Assembly (NCBI GenBank): GCA_963978895.1
Contig: OZ022238.1
Span: 38,949,820-39,013,819 of the forward strand
Direction of reading: 5' to 3'
DNA from: Erpobdella octoculata
Lineage: Eukaryota > Annelida > Clitellata > Hirudinida > Erpobdellidae
DNA length: 64,000 nt
Numbering within the stretch: position 1 is the stretch's first letter; every line of letters begins with the position of its first letter. Position numbers and translations under genes: made by a program. The notes below the pieces were generated by a model. It saw only the letters and a list, made by a program, of their open reading frames with translations. It was not told where the DNA came from and made no database searches. Shown here one piece after another: positions 44,018 to 56,976 of this stretch.

Positions 44018-44110
44018 TCTCAACTTCAGACACGAACCCACGACTGTCGGATCGGCAACACCGCCTCGCATCATGCCAACTACCTTACCATCTGCGCCAC
44101 ATCCATCCAC
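44018..44110 (-). mobile_element. tRNA-derived SINE head
   Basis: The minus strand has box A TGTGGCGCAGATGG (44088-44101) and box B GGGTTCGTGTC (44029-44039) at tRNA-like spacing. It then runs into (AT)n and the TC end of Helitron 3. The boxes are good, but the cloverleaf is incomplete, so a SINE is likelier than a tRNA gene. Confidence 0.65.
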
Positions 44111-44321
44111 CGCCAAAAAACAGTGGTTGTTAAGCGCTTTTGTTGGAGTATGTTGAACAAAACACTCGACTATGAATGGGTACAAATCAATGCTCGATAG
44201 TCTATATAATTTGTACGGCTTACAATCCGTCACTAGCTAATTTAATAGCTATCGAATATATATGTTTTATGATATATATTATAAGGAAACATAGCGTTGA
44301 TATGTTTTTACGAGCCACATA

Positions 44322-46358
44322 TATCAGAAACTTGGATGGCACTTTGTCAAATGCCTTTTCAAAATCGGTGTAGATTATATCTACTTGCTTGCCTTGATCC
44401 AGCGCATGCGTCCAGAGATTCATAATTTTAAGCAATTGCAAAGAAGTAGATTTACCTTTCATGAAACCATACTGATTAACACGAAATAGATTATTATTTA
44501 AAAAGTGTGATAGAATAAAATCACTTAAAATAGATTTTATTATTTTACACGGAACTGAGGTCAATGGCATTGGCCTATAATTTAATGGATCATGCTTACT
44601 ACCTTTTTTAAATATTGGGACTATGGTACTGATTTTCCAATTGTCAGGGAGTGTTCTTTTACATAGAGAATCACTGAAAATTTTAGCTAAACATGTAGAA
44701 ATTTCATGTCTACACTCAAAAACATTTTTTGGGTAAATACCATCAGGTCCTTGAGATTTATAAGAATTCATTTTAGACAGTTTGGCAAAAACGATTTCAG
44801 GTATAATTGATATTTCATTCATTGGAAAATCAGATTTGAAAAACAGCTGCTCGTAATTAAAATCTGATGTATCATTTACAAAAACCTGTTCGAAGAACAA
44901 TGCCAGACATTCCGATTTATCTTTTTCTGAGGAGCAAATCACTGTATTTCCATCGATGTCAGTATATTTTAAATCTCCTATGGTGCTTGTTGTTTGAGTT
45001 TTAGTTTTAACATATTTTCAAAAAGCCTTATGATTGTTTTTACATTTGCTGGCAACCGACATTTGATAAGACTGTGATAATTCCCTAGAAAGTTGTCTGA
45101 CTTGGTTTCTGGTAATTTTATATTCTAATAGATTGTTTGGATTTTTATATTTCATATAGGCTGACCAGATCTTTTGCTTCAACTTGATCAAATTGTTTAG
45201 TTCTAACGGAATGCGTTTCTTATTTCCTGGTTAAAATCCCCGATCAGAAGTTAATGGAACAAATTTGGCCGTCGCTGCTGACAACAGTACTTTAAAGTTG
45301 GTCCAATAGTCTAACGTAGGATCCTTGATCAAAGACAGCCTAAATAAGTCAATTGCTAATGAGTTTTTCATGGCTATATAATCTGCGCTGTGAAACTTAA
45401 ATTTGCCCTTTGGTGACACTTTTGAACTAGACCAAATGTAGTTTACTATAAGTACTAGATGATCACTTTTCCCTAATGGGGGTAGGTAAGTAGGTAATCT
45501 AGGTTCAGTTGATTATCATATGTACTAAAGACTAAATCTAAGATGTTGGCTTGTTGATCATTTCTAAATATTGTTGGCTGGTGCACAAATTGTTCCAAAA
45601 AATGTTCTGTAATAATTTCAATCAATTGGTTTTTAAAAGATTTGTCGCTTCCAGGTGCATTATATAATGTCCAATCAATACGAGGTAGATTAAAATCTCC
45701 TATGATAATTTTTTCCCCATTCAGTTTACAAAATGTAGATATTAATTCTAATAAGCCAGAATTGTTTAATACATTAGAATGTGGATTTCTATACACAGCC
45801 AAAATAGATAAGTCAAAAGAAATGACCACACAGCTTGAGACAAGGAAATTCATCAAAATTACATTCTAATGAGATAGGGGTGGCAACCAAGTTTTTTCTT
45901 ACATAACAGCATAATCCTCTTTCAGAAGGTTTCATAAAATTAACAGTTAGTAAAAAATAATTATCAATGTTATATTCACTTTCTAGATGCTCTTCTGTAA
46001 TTCTTTTTTGATTAATTTCAGTAAAGTCAATCATATTAATATCATCCTGCGCACATAAAAGAAGCTTTAGTTCTGAAAGCTTATTAAAAAGTGAATCTAC
46101 ATTAGAATAAATAATTTTGAAATTTCTTTCATTGCAGCATATTACCTCATTTAAATGTCTTTCTTTAGTCTGACAATTAATTTTTTTATTTTGTTCTAGT
46201 TTATCTCTCTTAGTCTTACAATCTTCATGTTCTCTGGAGGACCCCTTACCCGAAATATGAATTCCCCTGAAACAGACAATTCTTTTTCCTTGGCCTCGAA
46301 AAGCAACAGACAGGCCAGCAAAAACTTCCTTATTAGAAACTTTTTTGAATTTTTGCAA
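44322..46358 (-). pseudogene. LINE E ORF2 (endonuclease and partial RT)
   Basis: Pieces in order on the minus strand. At 46358-45813 the endonuclease start carries IIYSNVDSLFNKLSELKLLL and TEINQKR. At 45856-45473 the frame continues with LAVYRNPHSN, IIIGDFNLPRIDW and ANILDLVFSTYDN. At 45419-45231 lies linker sequence. At 44942-44322 is RT with SQGPDGIYPKNV, LNYRPMPLTSVPCKIIKS, NQYGFMKGKSTSLQLL and IIYTDFEKAFDKVPSKF, after which homology ends before PQGS and FADD. Frameshifts and stops separate the pieces (near 45830, 45450 and 45000). The consensus NYRPISLTS reads NYRPMPLTS. It cannot be functional. Confidence 0.85.
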
Positions 46359-46436
46359 TTGATAACCCCGGATGCAGTACCGAAAGGGCGAATCTTTAGC
46401 TAAATTTCCATTTAATTTGTTTCTTTCAAGTCTAAG

Positions 46437-46908
46437 TTAATAATCCAGTAGTCTTTCCGCTTCTGTTAAATCCGGACTGATATAGACAGATTTATGGTCA
46501 CAGTTTCTCAGACTTTTGGCAGCCATGAGAATCGGATTCCTAAGACTAACATCAGATAATTTTACTAAAATTGGACCTGGTTTGCTTGTTTCTTTAGATC
46601 TTAGTCGTTTCAAATTTACAGGTTTCACCTCAGACTTACCGATTACATTCAAGATTTGCTTAACTGAGTCTTCATCCTCAGCATTTTTAGTAGCCTGGGC
46701 TGAGTTTGGCAACTCCGGGATACCGTAAACAATTACCTTTTTTTCTTCTTTCACGATCCTTTTGTTCATTTATTGAAGCATTAACAACTACCAGCTGATC
46801 AGCAGGCTGTTTTGTTTTTTGAGTACCGGCTTTCAACACTTGAACCCAATCATTCACAATCGATGGGGATTTTTTCTCGGTCTTTGCGACCACCAAATCT
46901 GTTTTCAA
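46437..46908 (-). pseudogene. LINE E ORF1 fragments
   Basis: Two minus-strand frames that overlap near 46730. The upstream one contains VNDWVQVLKAGTQKT. The downstream one carries an ORF1 RRM-like region: VIVYGIPELPNSAQ, GPILVKLSDVSLRNPILMAA and VYISPDLTEAERLLDY, with a stop right after LLDY. The layout matches LINE D ORF1 (ERNVIIHG ... IYVNEDKT). A single frameshift near 46730 breaks it. Confidence 0.75.
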
Positions 46909-47004
46909 CTTGCAGATTTCGTCAAGATTGATTTTGTCTTTACTTTCAAGCAGCGTTAATCGCTCCGAAAGTGATGAGACAAACGAATATATATATATAT
47001 ATAT

Positions 47005-47098
47005 ATATAAGGTTGTGTGGAAAAACTCGTTTTTTTCTTTTACTTTTTACAAAGTGTACTACTGGACCTACCATACAAACTTGATATAACCAACCAAA
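47005..47098 (-). repeat. Repeat R2x, right copy (inverted)
   Basis: Reverse complement of 39941-40021 with few differences: AAGGTTGTGTGGAAAAACTC, AAGTGTACTACTGGACCTAC, CATACAAACTTGATATAACC. (TA)n lies on its inner side. Confidence 0.85.
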
Positions 47099-47129
47099 AG
47101 AAATATAGACAGGCGGGGAAACTGCTGGG

Positions 47130-47305
47130 CGGTCTAAACCGGCGAACCTTCTAGTTAATTACTTTACCAAATATCACCTAAATTATATCTATTAATTACG
47201 TGAAGCAAACGAAGCTAAATTAGTATACTTTTAAAAACTCAATAATTTCTGTTTGCAAAGTGCAAAATCGACTTTATCGACCAATCACACCAGAGATAAA
47301 TATAT
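47130..47305. repeat. Dispersed repeat shared with 62730-62905
   Basis: TATCACCTAAATTATATCTA, AACTCAATAATTTCT and AGAGATAAATATATTTTT recur in the same order at 62780-62905. No ends or coding sequence recognised. Confidence 0.7.
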
Positions 47306-48823
47306 TTTTGTGAACCATGTTTTGAAATCGTTTTTTTTTTAAATATTTTTGTTACAAGTATAATAATAACAATTTGGATGAATGGGTGGATGGACGGATG
47401 ATTAGATCAATCAAGCGATCAACTAAATTTTTGCTTGATTTGTATAAAGTCCGAATTTTTAATAAAAATTGGCTGAAATGGTTTTTGTGTACAAAATAAG
47501 ATGGTACGTTCGTCAGTTTTCTTAGAATTTTTTATTAAGGAAACGTTGGTCTCACTACTGAATTGAAAGGAAATTAGTTTAGATTTTGTGCAAAAATGAA
47601 TATCAAAGAAGCAGAACTCGAGACCAAATTAAAGTCGAGTAAAAAATGCAGTCCATCAACGAGAAGGAATAGTTGAAATGAACTCTTGCGCGAACAAGGA
47701 GAGCCATAAACCACAGAAATGGATAAAGAAAGAGGTGAATACACTATTTACGAGAAATGCTAATAGCACCAGCCAACTTCAAGCGACACGAAGAGAACCG
47801 CATTTTGATTCAACGCCGTAGTCCGAATAGGAAATTTTGATGAGAGTCAAATGCCAATTTATTTAATTAGACAAAGGTGTCACAATGCGGTGCGTAATGA
47901 TGACAAAGCGAGTCTCCACTCTCCAGCAAGTTACTGTCATGCAAAGTTACGATCGACGCCCCCAGATACAGCTTACAGAATTTGTGCAGCTTTGATCGAA
48001 TTCAGAATCACTGCGAAGCATATGAGCGCACAATAGTATCTTCGCTTTTACATTAATCCGTGCTTCGATCCGCTAAAACGTTTTTGGAGTGCATGGACGG
48101 GCAGAAAAATTATACATGAAGATCATTGTTGTACGGTAAATTACCGACAATTGAAATCTCGCTTTGTTGCATCTCCATTGTTCAAGAAAACTATATCAGC
48201 GCGTGGAGGAATGTTTTTCCGGCAGACCGTAAAAATTTCTCCTCACACTTCCTTTCTAGAGCAGGAATTTCTCTTTACATTACACATAATAACAACCCAC
48301 CCATTTGGTCGGCTGCTTGGGCACAAAATGCTTGCTGAAAAAATGCGATTGTATGAGTGCAAAGAGAAGCACTCCATTCTTATGTTTGCAATTTATTTTG
48401 TACTTTTTAAAGAACTTTATTAGAGTGTGTTTTTAATTTTTGTTTTATAGCGAGTATAGAAAAATCCTTAGCCAACGAAGAATATAACAACAATGAATAG
48501 TAATTTAAAATATAATTATACAATTTTCAAATAAATATCTTTATGGTATACAGAATACAATAATATTTGAAATTTCATATCGAAAACATACTGGGAAGTG
48601 GGTCAAAATGGAATTAAAAACTTTGTCGCGTAATTCAACGGGCATGTAAAACTAAAGAAAAGCGAGTAAAAATAAAGAGCGAACTTCAAAAACAGCACAA
48701 GAACAAAAAACAATAGCTTATTACAACATTTGAGTATGTTTTTTCTAGAAGAATTAAAAAAAAAAAAATTAACTGGATGACTGTGAAAAAACCAAAGCAT
48801 TTTTACAATGGCTGTGAATACAA
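47306..48823. other. Intergenic DNA, nothing recognised
   Basis: Slightly less AT-rich at 47880-48340, with short plus-strand frames (47851-48036, 48126-48423) lacking any family motif. It might be old transposon sequence, but I cannot support a call. Confidence 0.4.
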
Positions 48824-48831
48824 ATAAACCA

Positions 48832-49550
48832 CAGGGACGTAAATTCAGCATTTTACAGGGGGGGGCAAAATTATCCCGCCATTTTATAGCTTAATACTAA
48901 TAGGGTTACCCGGTGATGCCTGGGTTTCTTTGCTTAGTTTTTTTATTTTTTTGCCAATAGAACGTCAAATAAATAACCGATTTATTTAATTTTTCAAACA
49001 GTTTTCATCATTGAAGTCTCCCTGCATGTCAAATGTTGTTCAGATTGCTCCTGCGGCTTGGATGTGATAAGCGAATGCTCTCACACACACATTATCTTTA
49101 ATATCTCTATAAATACATAGGTACAAGAAGGGAGGGGTGGAAAGATGCATCCCCCCACTATAGTATCAATTGAAATTTTTTTGGGTATAATACTTGTTTT
49201 TTGGAAAATGGTTGTAGCTTTTTTGGGAAGAGAAAGTGGAACTTTTTTTTGAAAATTGGAAAAATACTTATGACTACCCCTCACCGGTCATCAGTTTTTT
49301 TTTAAATTTCTGAAATGCATCTCCTCACCAGGAATTTCTATAGTAAACTCTAGGTTAAAAAAAATTAAATTTTGGAAAACAGGGGGGACAAAGTGTCGTA
49401 TGTAGACAGAAGGATTCCAATACACATTGAATCATCACTAGGTTGAGTAAAGTTAAAATTTAAAAAATATATAGTAAATTCTAAGTAAAAAAATTTTTAA
49501 TTTTGAAAATCAGGGGGGCAAATGCCCCCCCCCCCCAATTTACGTCCCTG
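48832..49550. mobile_element. hAT-type MITE with perfect TSD beside paralogue 4
   Basis: Ends CAGGGACGTAAATT and AATTTACGTCCCTG are perfect 14-bp inverted repeats. ATAAACCA flanks it on both sides (48824-48831 and 49551-49558). Each end has a poly-G/C stretch (GGGGGGGG near 48856, CCCCCCCCCCCC near 49525). The interior includes a fragment (48895-48925) resembling the end of the Helitron-like element at 11900. No ORF. Its right end lies 26 bp from the stop codon of the DEG/ENaC copy. Confidence 0.9.
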
Positions 49551-49575
49551 ATAAACCAGTTTAAAAAATAATTAA

Positions 49576-51098
49576 CTAAGGCTGTTTAATTAGAAACGTT
49601 TTTACTAAAATAAAAAGAAATTCAAATAGTTCCACTAAAGTCATCATCGTTATTCCTAACCAGAGACTAAGCATACCTCCTACAAGACTCACCATAACAT
49701 CCCAAGAATACAGTGGACTGTTAACAATTGAATAGGGAAAATCATCCGGTATAACCAATTTTACAAATAAAAAAGATTCTTGAATTTTCTCCATATCTGA
49801 TCTTGTATCGGTTTGATTTTCAATTGTTTCCTTTTTATAAGAATAACTTAATTCTTCAATGTTTGTAGTTATATTTTTAACACTAACATTTTTATTGGAG
49901 CAGTTTTGAAAAAATGTTGTACGAATATTTGATAGCAAGTAATCAGGTGGCCACGGATATGATGACAAAACGTAAGTATACTTGGCTTCTTTGCAGGAAA
50001 TAAGGCATTCATTTTCGCAATTATTGTCTGCAGAAACATCACTAACACAACAACATTGTTCATAAATTTTAGTTAAATTAATTTCACTGCCAGAAATCAT
50101 TTCTGACATGTTATAACAAATTGGTTTTTCTGTCAATATTTGTGGAGCTGAATACCAAGACCCAACACACGAACATTCTTGGTAAGTTCTCATTTGCAAG
50201 CAAAACTCATAACATATATCTTTTGAATATTTTTCATTTTGTATTTGGCTTACATACTGTTGATCTGTACAACCAAACTGATTGTAAGGTTTGCCTAATC
50301 TCTGAATATTTGTTTGAGTTATTGTAATTACGTTTTCTGTTGAAGTTGCCAATGTAAGCCCTCGTTTGAAATCTGGCGCAGTTCCAGGTGCATGAATTGC
50401 CATTTGTATTCCTTTTCTCTGAGGTGATGTAAAAAGTGTTTGATATGGGAATTGATAATTAGGGGGTGGTCCAACGTTTAAAATTAAACTTAAACCTCTG
50501 GTGAATGTTGATTTAGAATGTAATTCACTTGTTTTGATTGTATAACAAATTCTATACTTAGCACTCCATATTGTAGTAAAATTATTTATGCAATCAATAT
50601 CGTCAAACCAACTTTTTGAATATGAAAAGCATTCGACAATAAAATTTGGACAATCTATAAAAGGAGTAAATTTTTGTGGCAAACTGGTAAGTATGCCGTT
50701 TACACTGTTAACTTCTAACAAAAACATTTCCAAAGTTTCTTTTTGATGTGGAAGTACTTTTTGATCAATTTCATTTTTTATAGTTCGACTTGATTTCCAA
50801 AATTTTGGACTTGCAAGTTTTCTGAGTAACTGTTAACAAAGGGATTTAAGTTGCAAAACGAAACATCAGGAAAAACAATTTGTTCATTCAGTTTTTCTCC
50901 AAACGTTGTTGTAACTGGCCATTGAAAAAATTTATTGAATTGTGTTGTAAGGAAGAAAATTAGTGTTAAGCTGCACGCTATTACACACAACAACCACAGA
51001 CTCTTTACAAACGGATCCTTACTTTTTAAAATTTTTGGTACTCCTCTAATTGATGTTACTTCTCCAAAATGTTTAAGTTCTTTTTTCAACTGTTGCAT
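49576..51098 (-). pseudogene. DEG/ENaC channel paralogue 4 (one-base frameshift)
   Basis: Starts normally at ATG 51098 (MQQLKKELKHFGEV) with TSIRGVPKIL, TM1 and VFPDVSFCNLNPF. Near 50775 a single missing base in an A-rich run ends the frame after GNQVEL. The remaining protein is intact in the next frame (through 50733 to 49576): CINNFTTIW, CYEFCLQMRTYQECSC, CENECLISC, SSYPWPPDY and TM2 with GGMLSLWLGITMMTLVELF. The rest shows no stop and keeps the cysteines. So the break is either very recent, a sequencing or assembly error in the homopolymer, or polymorphic. If real, the product is a 106-residue TM1 stub. Closest paralogue is number 3. Confidence 0.88.
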
Positions 51099-51239
51099 AT
51101 TCCATAAAAGAAGTAATTAGAAGTTATTTTAAGTTGTATCGATAATAAATTTATGTTGGCCGGTTATAGATTTCGAACAAACAAGAAAACAAAAAATAAT
51201 CTAACATATCATACAGTGTTTTCGTTGAATTAAAAACCT

Positions 51240-51480
51240 TGGTTTTTATTTTTGTTCTATTTAAACATGTCAGGACACATTATTTAAACGTATTTTCAGT
51301 TATCATATGAACAAATCGGCATCTCCGCATTTGTTATTAACCTACTTTTGATGTTTGATAAATGCATTAGCTTTAATCTATAGATGTTTTTAGTCAAATC
51401 ACTACCTACTTAAAAATGTTCATTATCTGGAAATTCTGAAAGCTATTTTAAAAGCACTAAGTTTTGATTTTTTAATCAGT
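51240..51480 (-). promoter_or_regulatory. Upstream region of paralogue 4
   Basis: TCTATTTAAACATGTCAGGA and TTTTCAGTTATCATA match 30123-30170 upstream of paralogue 3. A looser match of the array block (TTCATTATCTGGAAATTCTG) lies at 51419-51438. Confidence 0.4.
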
Positions 51481-51914
51481 GCTAGCGTCTATGTTTTTTA
51501 TACGTTTAACTGTATAATTATAAATAATGCATATAGAAAAATGAGATACTTTTTGATATCACATGGCATGAGTTTTCGAGTACCACAGAACATGCCGGTA
51601 TTATTATATGCACTTGCACTCATAAACGTACACACATGCACACATATATTGGCAATCTCTTTCAAATAAGTTAATAATTGTTGTAAATAAGAGAATATAC
51701 ACATTTTATGTAAATATGTTTCAAGCTCCCAGCAACTCAACTCATGTTCCAAAAACAAAACCGGACTGCACCATTAAAACCTTCACGCACGCGAATATCC
51801 TCATTCCACCTACGCTTTCCCGTTCAATCTACTCAATAATAAACAGATAAATTTTCAAATTTCTTTACGCATACTCACATACACGCATGTCTATTTTTCT
51901 ACAATAACTAAAAG
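51481..51914. other. Intergenic DNA
   Basis: No recognised gene or repeat apart from short CACA-rich runs near 51630. Confidence 0.4.
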
Positions 51915-52135
51915 GTGTGTGTGTGTGTGTGTGGCTTTCTCTGTACGCAAATCTTCCAAGTGAAATTTAACCAGCTTTTTCACAAGCTAGGAAGCTGAAA
52001 CTTTCAGCTTAGCTTTATATTGGATGACAATACATGGTTCAATAAAAAAAATTAATTTGACTATCTTTCGTATTTTTAAATCGAGTGTATTTGAAATTAA
52101 AGTTTGTGTTAAAAACTCGTTTTTTTCTTGTTTCA
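51915..52135 (+). repeat. Dispersed repeat R1, copy 5
   Basis: Forward copy starting with GTGTGTGTGTGTGTGTGGCT and ending TTGTGTTAAAAACTCG. It is followed within 30 bp by the giant (TTGA)n array. Confidence 0.8.
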
Positions 52136-52164
52136 AATTCATTGAACCATTGGAAATGAAATTG

Positions 52165-53375
<1,211 letters not shown>

Positions 53376-53903
53376 TATTCAAAGAAAAATTATCATATGT
53401 TATGACAATCTACAAGCAAACACAATTCACTCATTACCAAAGTAGCTTATATGAGTCAGATTTGAAACAAAATAAAAGTCCAATGATTGTAAAAAATTTG
53501 TGTTGTTCAGCCTTTTTAAGAAGCGACCAACTTTTATTGCCTGTGATAACATTTGCTGCAGTACTGAGGAATTGATCGTTTAAAAAAAAACATTGCATTG
53601 GCGGAAGTGCACAGTATTGAACTATCAGATGCATTTAAAGCAAAAAAAAACATCCATACCGGTGAAGACGAATTGGAAAATCAGCCATTATAGCACTCGC
53701 AATAATTAAACACTTTTTATTGAAAACAAAATTGTATCTGTTTTGTGGATAAGGTTATAAATGTATATTTTTTTTCACTGGATAATAATATTCGGATACA
53801 GGATACCAGCCAGATACCGGAGGCAAAAGGATTTCCTACACCACTAATTTTCAATACTGCATCGTTATGAAAAAAATACACATTCACTTAATTTAAAAAT
53901 AAC
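53376..53903. other. Spacer between (TTGA)n and paralogue 5
   Basis: No recognised features. Two short overlapping frames (53369-53634) have no motif. Confidence 0.4.
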
Positions 53904-55487
53904 TTAAGATTGCTGCACTGAAACAGTTTTTACTAAAATGTAAAGAAATTCAAACAGTTCCACTAGAGTCATTACCGTTATTCCCAACCAGAGACTAAGC
54001 ATACCTCCAACAAGACTCACCATAACATCCCAAGAATACAACGGATTGTTGACCATTGAATAAGGAACGTCATCTGGTATAACCAATTTCACGAGTAAAA
54101 AAGATTCTTGAATTTTTTTCATATCTGATCTTGCATCAGATTGGTTTTTAGTTGTTTCATTGCTATATGAATTATTTATTTCTTTCATATTTGTATTTGA
54201 ATTGTTCACATCTAAGTTATAATCCAAGCAGTTTTGAAAAAAATGTGTACGAATATTTGATAGCAAATAATCAGGCGGCCAGGAATATGATGACAAATCG
54301 TAAGTGTACTTGGTTTCTTTGCAAGAAAAAAGACATTCACTCTCACAATTGTTAACATATTCTACTTTATAAGAATCTGAAACACATCTGAACTGTTCGC
54401 AAATTTTAGTTAAATTAAATTCACTTCCAAAAATCATTTCAGACATGTTATTGCAAATTGGTTTTTCTGACAGTATTTTTGGAGCTGAATACCAATATCC
54501 AACGCAGGAACATTTTTGGTATGTTCTGATTTGCATGCAAAACTCCCAACAAATATCTTTTGAATAACTATCATTTTGAAATTCACTTACATACGGTTGA
54601 TCTGTACAGCCAAACTGATTGTAAGGTTTGTCTAATCTTTGAATATTTGTTTGAGTTATTCTGATATCATTTTCTGTAGAAACTGTCAAGGTAAGCCCTC
54701 GTTTGAAATCAGGAGTAGTTCCAGGTGGATGAATTGCCATTCGTATTCCTCTTGATTGAGGCGATATAAGAAGTGTTCGATATGGCAGTTGATATTTAGG
54801 GGGTGGTCCAACGTTTAAAATTAAGCTTAATCCTTTTGTATATGTTAGTTTAGTTAAATTCAGTTCACTTGCTCTTATTGTAAAACAGGTTTTATACTCC
54901 ATATTCCATATTTCAGTAAAATTATTTTTGCAATCAGAACCGGGAACCCAATTTTTTGAATACAAAATGCATTCGACAATCAAACTTGGACAATCTTCAA
55001 ATGGGATGAATTTGTGCTGAAAACTGAAAAAGAGACCTTTTACTGTGTCAACTTCTGACAAAAAACGTAACAAATTGTATTTCTGATAAGGAAGCGATTT
55101 CTGATCAATTTCATTTTTTAATAATGAAATTTGATTTTCAAACTGCTTTACCTGAAAATTATCTATGTAACTGTTTATAAACGGATTTAAATTGCAAAAT
55201 GAAACATCAGGAAATACAATTTGTTCATTCAGTTTTTCTCCAAACGTTGTTGTGACTGGCCATTGAAAAAATTTATTGAATTGTGTTGTAAGTAAAATTA
55301 TCAGTATTAAACTACAAACTAATACACACAACAACCACAGAGCTTTTACAAACGGATCCTTGCTTTTGAAAATTTTCGAAATTCCTCGAATTGATGTTAC
55401 TTCTCCAAACCGTTTTAATTCGTTTTTTAGTTGTTGCATATTCAATAAAGAGTATTCAGTTTTGGTAATTATTTTTGAAATTGTCAT
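53904..55487 (-). CDS. DEG/ENaC channel paralogue 5
   Basis: Complete single-exon gene. ATG 55487 gives 527 residues, but ATG 55439 (MQQLKNELKRFGEV) aligns with the other copies and gives 511; I favour the latter. Predicted sodium-channel subunit. Motifs: TSIRGISKIF (Arg-Gly for His-Gly), TM1 (LWLLCVLVCSLILIILLTT), VFPDVSFCNLNPF, CWEFCMQIRTYQKCSC (Trp where the others have Tyr before Glu), CESECLFSC, SSYSWPPDY, and TM2 GGMLSLWLGITVMTLVELF with Gly-Ile-Thr. Several NxS/T sites lie in the loop before TM2 (for example NNSNTN, NETTKNQSD), typical of an extracellular, glycosylated region. No disruptions. Confidence 0.93.
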   Translation of the reverse strand: MTISKIITKTEYSLLNMQQLKNELKRFGEVTSIRGISKIFKSKDPFVKALWLLCVLVCSLILIILLTTQFNKFFQWPVTTTFGEKLNEQIVFPDVSFCNLNPFINSYIDNFQVKQFENQISLLKNEIDQKSLPYQKYNLLRFLSEVDTVKGLFFSFQHKFIPFEDCPSLIVECILYSKNWVPGSDCKNNFTEIWNMEYKTCFTIRASELNLTKLTYTKGLSLILNVGPPPKYQLPYRTLLISPQSRGIRMAIHPPGTTPDFKRGLTLTVSTENDIRITQTNIQRLDKPYNQFGCTDQPYVSEFQNDSYSKDICWEFCMQIRTYQKCSCVGYWYSAPKILSEKPICNNMSEMIFGSEFNLTKICEQFRCVSDSYKVEYVNNCESECLFSCKETKYTYDLSSYSWPPDYLLSNIRTHFFQNCLDYNLDVNNSNTNMKEINNSYSNETTKNQSDARSDMKKIQESFLLVKLVIPDDVPYSMVNNPLYSWDVMVSLVGGMLSLWLGITVMTLVELFEFLYILVKTVSVQQS

Positions 55488-55749
55488 TTAAAATAATTCT
55501 TCAAGAATTACATATTACTTCCTAATTCAAATTTCGGACTGACTTGAAGAGATCAACATTTTTAGAAAGTGAAAACATGAAATAATCCAGACAAATGTTG
55601 GAATACATTGAATTGCAAACTTCAGAACTGATTTAACAATGTCACATCTTTCTTTTTTTATTTAGGTATTTATAATTTGGTTTATAAACATGTGATTAAT
55701 TCTGCGCTTGATAATTACAACTAGGGTTAGTTGTTTGCTCGTTTTCTTT

Positions 55750-55830
55750 GTCAAAAGTCATTAAGTAAATAAAAAGCTTTCATTGGCTAAAATTTCTGAC
55801 AAACAGTTATTAGGAAGATCAATATAAAAA
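55750..55830 (-). promoter_or_regulatory. Conserved upstream block, paralogue 5
   Basis: AAAGCTTTCATTGGCTAAAA and ATCAATATAAAAAATTA align with 14903-14960 upstream of paralogue 2, at nearly the same distance (about 335 bp) from the start codon. Confidence 0.45.
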
Positions 55831-56199
55831 ATTACAAAAGTCATCGTGACATATCAAAAGGAATTTATCGCATTTTTGGCATTAATGCATAAAATTGTTT
55901 AGCTTTCTATTGTTTTGATAAGAAATACTTAGAAATGTTTTAGATATCTTTATAGTTTTACGATTAAAACTAACCGTGAAGGTTTTGTATACATTTTCCA
56001 TATTGAAAATCAAATTCATTTTATTTGTGTTAAGCAGGTGATGAGACAATTATTTTCTTTCGTAGGTGAACATTTTTTCCAGCACAGAATTCCATCAAGA
56101 AATTTCTTCCTACAACCAAAATTAACGCAGATGCAAACAATTAAACTAATCGCCCCCAAATATATTTTTGCACGAATTCATCTACATACTCCAAAATTT

Positions 56200-56740
56200 C
56201 GGTGTTCGTACCATTCGTCCCCTTACTTTTCGTCTCCTACGTTTCGTCTCCGCATACCATTCGTCTCCTTACTATTCGTCCCTTGTTACTATTCGTCTCC
56301 TTAATATTCGTTCCTTGTTACTATTCGTCTCCTTACTATTCGTTCCTTGTTACTATTCGTCTCCTTACTATTCGTCCATTTTTACTATTCGTCTCCTTAC
56401 TATTCGTCCCTTGTTACTATTCGTCCCTTGTTACTATTCGTCTCCTTACTATTCGTTCCTTGTTACTATTCGTCTCCTTACTATTCGTCCATTTTTACTA
56501 TTCGTCCATTTTTACTATTCGTCCATTTTTACTATTCGTCCATTTTTACTATTCGTCCATTTTTACTATTCGTCCATTTTTACTATTCGTCCATTTTTAC
56601 TATTCGTCTCCTTACTATTCGTCCCTTGTTACTATTCGTCTCCTTAATATTCGTTCCTTGTTACTATTCGTCTCCTTACTATTCGTCCCTTGTTACTATT
56701 CGTCTCCTTACTATTCGTTCCTTGTTACTATTCGTCTGGG
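56200..56740 (+). repeat. TACTATTCGTCTCCT minisatellite
   Basis: Units of 15-17 bp in at least three flavours: TTACTATTCGTCTCC, TTACTATTCGTCCCTTG and TTACTATTCGTCCATTT. They are arranged in blocks, with a run of eight of the third flavour around 56490-56600. Overlapping plus-strand frames (LLFVSLLFVPCYYSSP-like) come from the repeat and are not genes. Confidence 0.95.
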
Positions 56741-56937
56741 AATTTTTGAGAACAATGAAACTTTTCAAGTGTTTAATTCTCCGGTTGAAAAAAGCACATG
56801 TAAGCAGCTAAAAATTAGAAATAGATTATGCAAATTATTTGGTCGGGCTCTAACAGAGAACCGGAAATTCTGTGGATAATTAAAGTTGATCAAAGTTAAC
56901 CTGCCGTTTACTAATTATAATTATGAGGAGTTTGAGT

Positions 56938-56976
56938 CATGGACTTCTATATAATAGCATTATATAGAAGTCCATG
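56938..56976. repeat. 39-bp perfect hairpin with 7-bp direct repeats
   Basis: CATGGACTTCTATATAA and its exact complement are separated by five bases (TAGCA). TTTGAGT occurs immediately before (56931-56937) and after (56977-56983). The arrangement is that of a tiny fold-back insertion with a target duplication inside the MULE. Confidence 0.9.

Larger units (their letters stand above)
44322..46985 (-). mobile_element. LINE E, decayed and 3'-truncated
   Basis: Minus-strand element with ORF1 remains, endonuclease and the first half of RT. It stops abruptly near 44322 inside the RT, without 3' UTR or tail. Loss of the 3' end is not the usual TPRT outcome, so later deletion is likely. It is bounded on the 5' side by (TA)n (46990-47008). 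Confidence 0.8.

Noticed and set aside
47851..48423. Possible transposase remnant in a less AT-rich stretch
   Set aside because: No catalytic motif or terminal repeats could be recognised, so it is left as unassigned intergenic DNA.
56168..56879. Three overlapping plus-strand frames (LLFVSLLFVPCYYSSP)
   Set aside because: Translations of the MULE terminal array, with no signal of a real protein.
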